Shown here: positions 35,871 through 43,523 of the stretch, piece after piece
Position numbering within the stretch: the first letter of the stretch is position 1
Layout of the letters: every line of letters begins with the position of its first letter
From: Pseudonocardia sp. 73-21
GTDB taxonomy: Bacteria; Actinomycetota; Actinomycetes; Mycobacteriales; Pseudonocardiaceae
Direction: 5' to 3'
DNA: 64,000 nucleotides
NCBI RefSeq assembly: GCF_001899645.1
Contig: NZ_MKVV01000053.1
Span: 16,849-80,848, forward strand
Made by a program: the position numbers and the translations under genes
Notes under the pieces: model-generated
The model's database searches: none
Told to the model about the DNA's origin: nothing
The model's input: the letters and a program-made list of their open reading frames with translations, nothing else

Positions 35871-37016
35871 GTGGCTTCTGCTAATGACGGCCGGTCCTGG
35901 AACGACAGTCTCGACGGGACCGGCCGGAGGGTCGAGCAAGGCCAGTCCTCACACGGCGGAAGGACCCACGACGTGAGCGTCGAGCCCGAACCGGCAGGCC
36001 AACAACGCGGGACCTCGCGACCCCTGTGGGGCCCGCCGCGTCGCGTGGCCGCTGACCCCGTCCCCTCGACGCCGGGTGTGTCGGATGATCCGCCTACCGG
36101 TGGACCGGGCGCGCCGGTCGTCGATCCGCGTCCCGAGGCCGACCGCACCGGAGCGCCGCCGAGCCCCGGAGGCGGGAGCACGGGGTCTCCGGCCTGGCTG
36201 CCGCCCCCCTCCTTCCCGCCGCCGGTCGTCGATCCGCCGCCGCGCGAGCCGGCGGGCTGGCTCCCGCCCCCGGCCGGGGACCGGGACCTGGTCACCCAGC
36301 AGAACTCACCTCCGTCCTACCTACCGCCACCCCGGCCCGTGTCGCCGACCCCACCGCCACGGCCGGCACCGTCGCGCGCGACATCGCTGACGCGGCCCGC
36401 GGTGGTAGCCGGCGTCGCCGTCGCGGTGCTGGTACTCGTTGGTGGGGTCATCTGGGCGGCAGTGGGTGGCGCCCGCACGTCGACGCCTCCGGGGACCGGT
36501 GCGGCGAACACCGCGGCCTTCGCCGCACCGCCGACGGCCGCCCGAACCGTCGTGCCCGACACCACGTCCGACATGACTCCGACGACAGCCGCGTCAACGG
36601 TCCTCTCCGCGTCCGGGATCGTCACCCTCGATCCGGGGGCCGCCGCGGCACCGTCGGCCCCGACCGTGATGGCGCTGCTCGACCGGTACTTCACCGCTAT
36701 CAACGCCAGGGACTATCCGACGTGGGCCTCGTCCGTTGATCCGAAGCGGGCCCAGCACCAGCCGCTCAGCTCATGGTTGCAGGCCTACCGCAGCACCAAC
36801 GACCAAGCGGTGGAGGTCTCGGCGATCACGCCGTCCGGGGGCGACGCCGTCACCGTCGAGCTGTCCTTCACCAGTACCCAGGACATCGCCGATGCCCCCT
36901 CCGACCTGCAGGTCGGTCGGATCTGCTGGCGGTCCGCCTGGCCGGTGGTCGATCTCAGCTCCGGGGGCCGCATCAACTCGCCGCCGTCGGGGACGACGAC
37001 GAAGTCAGCCTGCTGA
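35871..37016 (+). CDS. Pro-rich single-pass membrane protein with NTF2-like ectodomain
   Basis: A 381-aa protein: about 175 Pro/Gly-rich, likely disordered cytosolic residues with many PPP runs, one transmembrane helix (VVAGVAVAVLVLVGGVIWAAV), a Thr/Ala-rich stalk and a C-terminal domain beginning TVMALLDRYFTAINARDY, typical of SnoaL/NTF2-like folds. The topology (disordered inside, folded outside) is common in actinobacterial sensor or secretion partners. Starts 3 bp after the translocase stop, thus coupled. Converges on the GH3 gene with a 13-bp gap. Confidence 0.72.
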   Translation: MASANDGRSWNDSLDGTGRRVEQGQSSHGGRTHDVSVEPEPAGQQRGTSRPLWGPPRRVAADPVPSTPGVSDDPPTGGPGAPVVDPRPEADRTGAPPSPGGGSTGSPAWLPPPSFPPPVVDPPPREPAGWLPPPAGDRDLVTQQNSPPSYLPPPRPVSPTPPPRPAPSRATSLTRPAVVAGVAVAVLVLVGGVIWAAVGGARTSTPPGTGAANTAAFAAPPTAARTVVPDTTSDMTPTTAASTVLSASGIVTLDPGAAAAPSAPTVMALLDRYFTAINARDYPTWASSVDPKRAQHQPLSSWLQAYRSTNDQAVEVSAITPSGGDAVTVELSFTSTQDIADAPSDLQVGRICWRSAWPVVDLSSGGRINSPPSGTTTKSAC

Positions 37017-37029
37017 GGACGATCTCGGG

Positions 37030-38223
37030 TCAGCACCGCAGCAGGCCGAGGCGCTGTTTGACCGCGAGGACCCGGCGGGCAGCGGCCACGACGGTCGCCG
37101 CGAACGCCGGGTCGCCGGCAGCGCGACGCGAGAGCCCGTCGATCATTGGTGCTGCGGCGCGCGGATCGACCGTCAGCACCACATCACCTCCGGCCGCGAC
37201 GAACCGGACCGAGCGTTGGTTGACGGCGACGCCCGCGACCGCGACGGCGCGTCCGAGGTCATCGGAGACGACGAGCCCGGTGAAGCCCAGCCGGTCACGG
37301 AGCAGGTCGGTGATGACCGCCCGGGAGAACGCGGCGGGTGCGGCGCCGTCGATGCGGGCGTAGATGGCCGAGGACACCATCACAGCCGGTACCCCGGCGG
37401 CGATGGCGCGCCGGAACGGTTCCAGCGACATGCTGTCCGAGGTGGTGACCGTGTCGCGGACATCGCGGCTGGTGTCGGTGTTGGGCGCGACCTGTCCGAG
37501 TCCGGGGAAGTGCTTGACGGTCGCCGCGACCCGGGCTCGGTCCAGCCCGTCGACGAACGCGACCACGCCGGAGGCCACGTCGTCAGGAGCGGTGCCGAAC
37601 GTCCGGTCGCTGATGCCGACCGACAGGTTGCGTGCACCCAGCCGCGGAGACAGGACGTCCGAGACCGGCGCGAGATCGACATTGATTCCGGCCGCCCGTA
37701 GTTGGCTGCCCCATCTCTCGGCGGCACCGGTGAGCCGGTCGGCCGCCCAGCCACCCTGGACGACGGCGCTCGGGATCGTTCCGAAGCCGGGCCCCGACAG
37801 CGTCTGCACCTGGCCGCCCTCCTGGTCCACGCTCACCAGCAGGCCGGGGCGTCCGTTCGGGACCGAGCCCTGCAGTGCGGCGGAGCGATCCGCCACGACC
37901 CGCACGCCCGCCGCGCTCCGGCCGGTGAGGATGACTCCGCCGACGCCGAGCCGGCGCACCGCGGCGAGGGTGGGATCCACCGGATCGGCCAACGGTGATC
38001 CCACGACGAGCAGCTGCGCGGCGAGAGCGCGCATGTCCAGGTGTCCCACGACCTCATCCACGCACGACGGTGCAGGTGCACCTGCCGGAGACGTCGCGAC
38101 GGCAGCGGGCGGACCGGATCCACCAACGGGAGCCGGGTGGCCGGCGACGGGCGCAGCTGTGCAGGCGCCGAGGAGGCCGGCAACGACAAGACCGGCAACA
38201 ACGAGTAGAGCTGCCGTGCGCAC
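37030..38223 (-). CDS. GH3 beta-N-acetylglucosaminidase-like lipoprotein (NagZ/LpqI type)
   Basis: A 397-aa exported lipoprotein: lipobox LLGAC near residue 20, then a Pro/Ala linker and a GH3 TIM barrel (VSVDQEGGQVQTL, INVDLAPVSDVL, VVSDDLG with the nucleophile Asp). In the loop that carries the acid/base His of NagZ (KHFPGHG), this protein reads KHFPGLG, so that residue is Leu. Related actinobacterial proteins may share this, but the activity is uncertain. It would act on muropeptide GlcNAc-MurNAc units outside the membrane. Last gene of the minus operon from 47255. Confidence 0.82.
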   Translation of the reverse strand: MRTAALLVVAGLVVAGLLGACTAAPVAGHPAPVGGSGPPAAVATSPAGAPAPSCVDEVVGHLDMRALAAQLLVVGSPLADPVDPTLAAVRRLGVGGVILTGRSAAGVRVVADRSAALQGSVPNGRPGLLVSVDQEGGQVQTLSGPGFGTIPSAVVQGGWAADRLTGAAERWGSQLRAAGINVDLAPVSDVLSPRLGARNLSVGISDRTFGTAPDDVASGVVAFVDGLDRARVAATVKHFPGLGQVAPNTDTSRDVRDTVTTSDSMSLEPFRRAIAAGVPAVMVSSAIYARIDGAAPAAFSRAVITDLLRDRLGFTGLVVSDDLGRAVAVAGVAVNQRSVRFVAAGGDVVLTVDPRAAAPMIDGLSRRAAGDPAFAATVVAAARRVLAVKQRLGLLRC

Positions 38224-38227
38224 GCTG

Positions 38228-39775
38228 TCAGCCGAGCACGATGCGGCGCGCACGCTGCGGCTCGACACCCCCGGGCTTGCTCGGCCGGCCGGACGCCGGC
38301 AGCGCCCGGTCGCCGAGCTGGCGAACCTCGTCGATCCGTTCGGGTGCTGAACGTGAAAGTGGCAGCACGTTGCGGAACGCCTCGCGCAGGTAGTCCTCGG
38401 CCACGTTGTGGTCTCCGACCCGAAGGGCCTCGTGCCCGATCTCGGCCACGGCTGCCTGCACGTCGGACCCGGCGAACCCGTCGCTGAGGGCGACCAGCTC
38501 GTCGACGAGACCATCTGCCACCGGCGCGCGGAAGTACTTGCGGAGGTAGATCCCGATGATGTCGCGTCGCTCGTCCGGATCGGGCAGGTCGACGAAGAAC
38601 ATGTCATCGAACCGCCCGCTGCGAAGCAGCTCCTGCGGTAGCGCACGCACGTCGTTGGCCGTGGCCACGACGAACACCCGGGCCGCGGACTCCTGGAGCC
38701 AGTACAGGAACTGCCCCACCAGCCGGGTGGTCACTCCCGTGGAGTCGCTGCCGCTACCGGCCAGTCCCTTCTCGATCTCGTCGATCCACAACACACAGGG
38801 CGCGACGGTGTCCGCCGTGGCCAGCGCCTCCTTGAGACGGTTCTCCGACTGGCCGACGAACTGCCCGAAGATCGCCGCCATGTCCAGCCGGTAGAGCGGC
38901 AGCTCCCAGTCCACCGCGACCGCCTTGGCCGAGAGCGACTTGCCGCAACCGGGCACGCCGATCAGCAGGACCCCCCTGGGTGGACGCATGCCGCGGTCGC
39001 GCAGGTCCATCGTCAGCAGTGGCCGTCGGCGATCCAGCCACGTCCGCAGCCCGGCGAGGCCACCGACCTCGTGGTCGGTGCCGCGCAGCGACACCCGTTC
39101 CAGACCGGACAGGTCGCTGAAGATGGAGTCCTTGGCCCGCGAGAGCTCGGCGAGATCGGCCTTGGTAACCGAGCGCTTGACGACCAGCGTGGCCAGGATG
39201 TTGGTGGCCTCGATCTTGGTGACACCCGACAGGATGGATGCGGCCTGGGCGTAGTCGGCCTCGCCCCAGGCGATGTCGATCTGACCGCGATAGCCGTCGA
39301 GGAAGCTGCCGATCTCAGCGCGCATTTCGTCGAGGTCGGGCACATCGAGCGCGACCGACATGCCCAGGCGTTGCAGGCGCGGCCAGATCGGGTCGGCGGT
39401 GATCACGACGATCGACCCGCCGCGCTGCTCGGCGAGGTCGGCCAGGTCGGCGAACCGGCGGCTGGTCTCGTTGTCGTCGCCGAGGCTCTGGACATCGGTG
39501 AACACGACGGTGAGGTTCTGCCGTGACTGGAACTGGGCGCCGGTGAACTCCAGGGCACCGAACAGCGACTTGTCGTCGAAGACCTCGTTGCCCGTGCGCA
39601 GGTCGCGGAGCCCCTGGCTGAGGGTGTGCACGAGCATCGGTAGTTGCCGGTCGGTCGCGAGTGAGGTGAGTATCTCCTGCACCCGGGCCCGCTCGACGGT
39701 GCGCACCGACACGAACGGGATGCGAGCGAGCAGGTAGGACTCGAGTTTGGTCGTGGTCTCGGCGCCGTTGGGCAC
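38228..39775 (-). CDS. Ycf46-like AAA+ ATPase
   Basis: A 515-aa protein of the Ycf46/Spastin-like AAA group. The N-terminal 230 residues form a degenerate RecA-like domain (SYLLARIPFVSVRTVE, VVFTDVQSLGDD). The AAA domain has Walker A GVPGCGKSLSAK (about residues 272-283), WIDEIEKGLAG as Walker B, sensor I ATANDV and the arginine finger region LLRSGRFDDMFF. A typical C-terminal lid follows. Membrane association or remodelling with the coiled-coil protein encoded upstream is possible. Starts at GTG 39775. Confidence 0.85.
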   Translation of the reverse strand: MPNGAETTTKLESYLLARIPFVSVRTVERARVQEILTSLATDRQLPMLVHTLSQGLRDLRTGNEVFDDKSLFGALEFTGAQFQSRQNLTVVFTDVQSLGDDNETSRRFADLADLAEQRGGSIVVITADPIWPRLQRLGMSVALDVPDLDEMRAEIGSFLDGYRGQIDIAWGEADYAQAASILSGVTKIEATNILATLVVKRSVTKADLAELSRAKDSIFSDLSGLERVSLRGTDHEVGGLAGLRTWLDRRRPLLTMDLRDRGMRPPRGVLLIGVPGCGKSLSAKAVAVDWELPLYRLDMAAIFGQFVGQSENRLKEALATADTVAPCVLWIDEIEKGLAGSGSDSTGVTTRLVGQFLYWLQESAARVFVVATANDVRALPQELLRSGRFDDMFFVDLPDPDERRDIIGIYLRKYFRAPVADGLVDELVALSDGFAGSDVQAAVAEIGHEALRVGDHNVAEDYLREAFRNVLPLSRSAPERIDEVRQLGDRALPASGRPSKPGGVEPQRARRIVLG

Positions 39776-39788
39776 GGGTGCGATCTCC

Positions 39789-40310
39789 TTAGAGGATGAC
39801 CCGCCGACCGACGGGCGGCAGCGCCTGCCCGGCCGGACGGGACGGGACGGGATGCCCCGCGAGCAGGGTGTTGGCGCGCACGATGGACAGCAGCTGCTGC
39901 GCGGTGGCCGGGTGGTCTCGGGCGGAGCGTTCGAGGCTGTCCTGGGTACTGTTCAGCAACTGCGCCAGCGCGCCGGCCAGTGACGTACGCACGGCGTCGG
40001 GCAGCCGCGGGTCGGCGGCCAGCCGGTGCAGCGGACGCAGCCGCCCACGCGCCGCGACCAGGGCGGCGGCCAGCTCGGCAGGCCTTCCGACGGCACCGGA
40101 GGCGAGATGGCGGCCGAGGGTGTCGCTCCACCGTTGCGCCCGGGCTTCGAACGCGGCGACGACGCGGCGCAGCAACCGCTCCTGCATGTGCGGACCCATG
40201 CGCTCGTCGACCGGTGTCAGGTGGATGTCGGGCAGGTCCTCGCCGCGGCCGAAGGCGTCGAGCCAGCTCGCCCACACCGCGTAGTCACCCGGTGCGCCGA
40301 GGGCCGTCAT
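39789..40310 (-). CDS. Unknown helical protein, 173 aa
   Basis: A soluble helical protein beginning MTALGAPGDYAVW, with many Leu/Ala/Arg heptads from residue 40 onward. ATG 40310 overlaps the stop of the 62-aa gene upstream; it ends 13 bp before the AAA+ start. It likely works with that ATPase. No family recognised. Confidence 0.65.
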   Translation of the reverse strand: MTALGAPGDYAVWASWLDAFGRGEDLPDIHLTPVDERMGPHMQERLLRRVVAAFEARAQRWSDTLGRHLASGAVGRPAELAAALVAARGRLRPLHRLAADPRLPDAVRTSLAGALAQLLNSTQDSLERSARDHPATAQQLLSIVRANTLLAGHPVPSRPAGQALPPVGRRVIL

Positions 40311-40495
40311 CGGGGCCGGGGGCGTGGTCGCGACCGGTCGAGGAACTCGGTCGGAGGCACCAGGTCCCACTCCGGCAGCCGCATCGCGAGCTCGCGGCCG
40401 GACCTGTCGCGCTCCTCACCGCGCTCCGGGTCTCCCAGTGCGGGACGTTCCGGGACTGCGGCGTCGTCACCACCGGTCATCGGTCGGGGCATCAC
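40307..40495 (-). CDS. Small 62-aa operon protein
   Basis: A short hydrophilic ORF sandwiched between two coupled genes: its GTG/ATG start overlaps the stop of the coiled-coil membrane gene and its stop overlaps the next ATG. The Arg/Pro/Asp-rich sequence ends RLPEWDLVPPTEFLDR before an RPRPR tail, resembling a short linear docking motif. The double overlap argues that it is translated. Function unknown. Confidence 0.6.
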   Translation of the reverse strand: MMPRPMTGGDDAAVPERPALGDPERGEERDRSGRELAMRLPEWDLVPPTEFLDRSRPRPRPR

Positions 40496-42231
40496 GCCAC
40501 CACCTCTCTGCTGCGGTCGGGTGCGGAGGCGATGAACGAGTCACGCACCAGTGCGTTCATGTACCGGCGGAAGGCCTCGGCCCGGTCGACCTCGCGATCC
40601 CATGCCGTTCGCCAGTCCAGCACCTCGGCGACCGCGCCACGAACCTGTGCGGCCCCGGTGGCCTTGCGCTGCTCGCCGAGCCGGCGGACGTGCTCCCGGC
40701 GCGGCTCCAGCTGGCTGTAGCTGTAGGCACCGAAGCCGCCGAGGCCGAGCGCGACGAGTAGGAGGAACACCCCGAATCCCGACCCGCCCTGGACGAAGGT
40801 GATGACAGCGAGCAGGAGGGCCACGCCGCCGACGATCAGTCCGAGCAGCGGCCCGCCGTCGAGTTTGATCTTCGAAAGGGCATTGTCGGTCTCTGCGTCG
40901 ATGTGGATGGTGAGCGAGTCGACCAGGGACTGCTCGGTGGCGTCCCCGTCGATCCGGCCGGTCCAGCCCTCGACGGTGAGCTCCACGGAGGTCGGGAATG
41001 CCGCGACGTTCTGTGCTTCCAGTTGCCCGTCCGCTGCGACGACCCAGTCCTTGGCCAGTGCGATCGCCATCCGCTGGGTGCCGTCCGACGCCCCTACCCG
41101 GTCGGGGAAGAATCCGGCGTTGGTCAGCAACGTGAGGAAGTCGACCGACTCCTCGTGCACCGCTGCCTCGGCTGCGACCGCCGCGGTGGCCGCGGTCCGA
41201 TCACCGTCGGCGTCGATGATCGCCTGAAGTTCGGCTTCCCGCTTGCGGTGTGGCGTCTCCTCCTCGTCGTAGCTGCGCACCAGGTTGTCGAGGATCGCGT
41301 CGACGCGTTCCTGCAGACCCGGAGCGGGCCGCAGCGGCCGTTCGAAGATGCCGCGGAAGTGCGCCTCGGCCCGGCCGTGGACGGTGGCCCCCTCGTAGAC
41401 GGCCTTGAGGACCGGCCATGTGGGGCTGACGGCGGGAAGCACGGTGAAGCGGGGATCGACCGGGGTACGCATCCCGTCGATCAGCTGGCGCCAGCGGGTG
41501 ACCTGGGCGGCGACGGTCTCCGGGTCGGCGGTCAGCCGCTGGTACCAGCCCGACATGTGCTCCATCACCGACGGCTTCGCGACCGGGCCGAGGGTCCCGG
41601 TGGCGACCGCGTCGAGCACGACGGTGAACTCGTGCGACAGGGCGGCCGGATCCTGGCGGGCGACGTACTGGCGCAGCCAGCGGGCGGTGGCGTCGTCGCG
41701 GCCGTGGCGGCGCAGCACGAGTGCGAAGAACAAGGAGGTCTTGTCGTTGTCGCGCCGCAGCGCCTCGGCCAGGGCCCGCTCGGCCAGCGTCCGGTCGTCG
41801 CGGATCCAGGCCGCCAGCCCGACCAGCGCGGGTGCGAGCCAGTACCGCGGTGTGGTGATCATCAACTCCTCGGACGCGGCCTGCATCGCGTCCTGGGTGA
41901 CGGTGCCGGTGTCCATCGCCTGTAGCGTGCCGGTGGCCAGGCGACGCACGGTGGCGTAGTGGCCGTAGGAGGTCTCCAGCTCGCCGCGGACCGCGATGAT
42001 CCGGGTCTGCGCGAGCTGCAGGTTCTTGGCCAGCTCGTCGCGGCGCACATACTCGTCGAACAGCGCACGCAACTGCGTCAGCTCGGAGCGGGTCATGTCC
42101 TGTGTGCTGGCGACCTGATCGACGGTCTGGGATAGGCCTACCTGCAGCTGCTGGACGCGACCGAGTTCCCGACCCAGTTGGAGAACGGCATTGTGGACGC
42201 GGGCGACGTCCCCACTGGTTGCTTCGGCCAT
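40492..42231 (-). CDS. Coiled-coil / helical-repeat protein with two membrane spans
   Basis: A 579-aa protein. The N-terminal 100 residues form a coiled coil (VHNAVLQLGRELGRVQQLQ and following); residues 100-430 are helical, possibly TPR-like, with many Trp and Arg. Two transmembrane helices lie near residues 465-510 (LLGLIVGGVALLLAVITFV and a Gly/Leu-rich second span), and a cytosolic tail follows. Probably a membrane scaffold of the AAA+/CHAT operon. No family recognised. Confidence 0.7.
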   Translation of the reverse strand: MAEATSGDVARVHNAVLQLGRELGRVQQLQVGLSQTVDQVASTQDMTRSELTQLRALFDEYVRRDELAKNLQLAQTRIIAVRGELETSYGHYATVRRLATGTLQAMDTGTVTQDAMQAASEELMITTPRYWLAPALVGLAAWIRDDRTLAERALAEALRRDNDKTSLFFALVLRRHGRDDATARWLRQYVARQDPAALSHEFTVVLDAVATGTLGPVAKPSVMEHMSGWYQRLTADPETVAAQVTRWRQLIDGMRTPVDPRFTVLPAVSPTWPVLKAVYEGATVHGRAEAHFRGIFERPLRPAPGLQERVDAILDNLVRSYDEEETPHRKREAELQAIIDADGDRTAATAAVAAEAAVHEESVDFLTLLTNAGFFPDRVGASDGTQRMAIALAKDWVVAADGQLEAQNVAAFPTSVELTVEGWTGRIDGDATEQSLVDSLTIHIDAETDNALSKIKLDGGPLLGLIVGGVALLLAVITFVQGGSGFGVFLLLVALGLGGFGAYSYSQLEPRREHVRRLGEQRKATGAAQVRGAVAEVLDWRTAWDREVDRAEAFRRYMNALVRDSFIASAPDRSREVVA

Positions 42232-42233
42232 GA

Positions 42234-42722
42234 CTACTCACCCACCGTCACGACGGCACCGTCAGCGCGGACACAGACGAGCTTGTCGGGATAGACCTCG
42301 ATCACGCGGTAGTGCTCGGTGCGGGCCAGGGCGCGCGCCCCTTCCAGCGGCCCGGGCAGCGGCTCGCCGGCCCGGTAGTGCTCGATGATGGCGCCGTCGA
42401 CCGTCACGGTATGTGCCTCGTAGGGCGCTCCGAGGTAGCAGTGCGCGACGAAGCCCTGCGGCACGGCCGACCACGTCTCGTCGAACTCGCGGTGCAGCTC
42501 GTCGATGATCTCCTGGAGGTCGAGGGGCAGCAGGGTCGCGGAGGCGTCCAGCCGCGCGATCGCGGCCAGGTAGCGCGCCGAACGGGGAGATGTCAGCAGC
42601 CGTCCACCCGATGCGGGACGGTGTCGAGCCGCTGCAGTGGGGGCCAACCGGCCGATCTGCTGTTGTGGGCCCATCAGGGGGCGGGGCATCGCGTCTCCTC
42701 GGTCAGCGGTCTCGATGGTCAT
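42234..42722 (-). CDS. Unknown 162-aa protein
   Basis: A soluble protein: a basic, Pro/Arg-rich N-terminal 50 residues, then a helical segment (LDLQEIIDELHREFDETW) and a beta-rich C-terminus (AHTVTVDGAIIEHYR, YRVIEVYPDKLVCV). ATG 42722 overlaps the stop of the zinc-ribbon membrane gene; it ends 2 bp before the next start. No family recognised. Confidence 0.65.
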   Translation of the reverse strand: MTIETADRGDAMPRPLMGPQQQIGRLAPTAAARHRPASGGRLLTSPRSARYLAAIARLDASATLLPLDLQEIIDELHREFDETWSAVPQGFVAHCYLGAPYEAHTVTVDGAIIEHYRAGEPLPGPLEGARALARTEHYRVIEVYPDKLVCVRADGAVVTVGE

Positions 42723-43465
42723 GCCGTCAGCACCAGCGCCCCCGTGATGAGCGCGGAGATCACCGACAGGGCAAGTGCGGTGGCAGGAGCGTGCCGTGCG
42801 ACGTGGTAGGCCAGGGGGGCTCGGCCGTGCATCCGTTCGGCGCCTCGAACGATCTCTGCTGCACGGACCGGGGTACCTGCGCGTCCGAAGATCTCGACCG
42901 CGTCGCCGGAGCCGAGCGGTTCGCCGGTGGCCGAGCCGAGCAGTTCGCAGGCGGTCACGGTGCCCGACACCGCCGTGAGCCGGAAGCGGTGCATCTCGGT
43001 CACGGTCCGCTGTGAAGGCAGCACAAATGGCACCGCCGACAGCACGACCGCCGCGACCAGGGTCGGTAGCAGCAACCACAGCCCGGAGCCGCGGTGCGAG
43101 CCACCCAGTACGAGCAACGCCAGCAGGGCCAGCGCCGCGACTGCGGCAGCACCGGCGGCGCAACCGCGCTGCACCGGCCCGACCGCGTACACCTCGGTGC
43201 GGTCGACCGGGCCGGTGACGGTGCCGGTCGCGACTGGACCGCCACCGGCGCGCCGGGAGGTCGTCGCTGCGACCGAAGCCGGCCGCCGGGGCTGCTGGGA
43301 CGGCCTCCGGAGTGGCGGCGGATCGACGGCACCGACGGGGCTGTCGAGCAGGACCCGCCGGCCCTGTCCGCCGGCGATGCGTCCGCCGGCCGGCGCGCCG
43401 CACGCCGGGCAGGAACGGTCGCCGCTCCCGAGCGGGGTGGCGCACGTCCGGCACTGTTCAGTCAT
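42719..43465 (-). CDS. Zinc-ribbon membrane protein
   Basis: A 248-aa protein. The N-terminal zinc ribbon is CRTCATPLGSG followed by CPACGAP (two CxxC). A Pro/Arg-rich linker leads to two adjacent transmembrane helices around residues 105-150, a soluble beta-rich domain and a last hydrophobic segment at the C-terminus (LALSVISALITGALVL). The soluble part resembles the E3-like GIDE domain layout only loosely. Coupled to the 162-aa gene by 4 bp. Confidence 0.7.
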   Translation of the reverse strand: MTEQCRTCATPLGSGDRSCPACGAPAGGRIAGGQGRRVLLDSPVGAVDPPPLRRPSQQPRRPASVAATTSRRAGGGPVATGTVTGPVDRTEVYAVGPVQRGCAAGAAAVAALALLALLVLGGSHRGSGLWLLLPTLVAAVVLSAVPFVLPSQRTVTEMHRFRLTAVSGTVTACELLGSATGEPLGSGDAVEIFGRAGTPVRAAEIVRGAERMHGRAPLAYHVARHAPATALALSVISALITGALVLTA

Positions 43466-43523
43466 CGGCCGGCCTCCCCGCGTCGTCGACGTACTGCGCC
43501 CTTCGGTCGCAGCACATGCCGCG

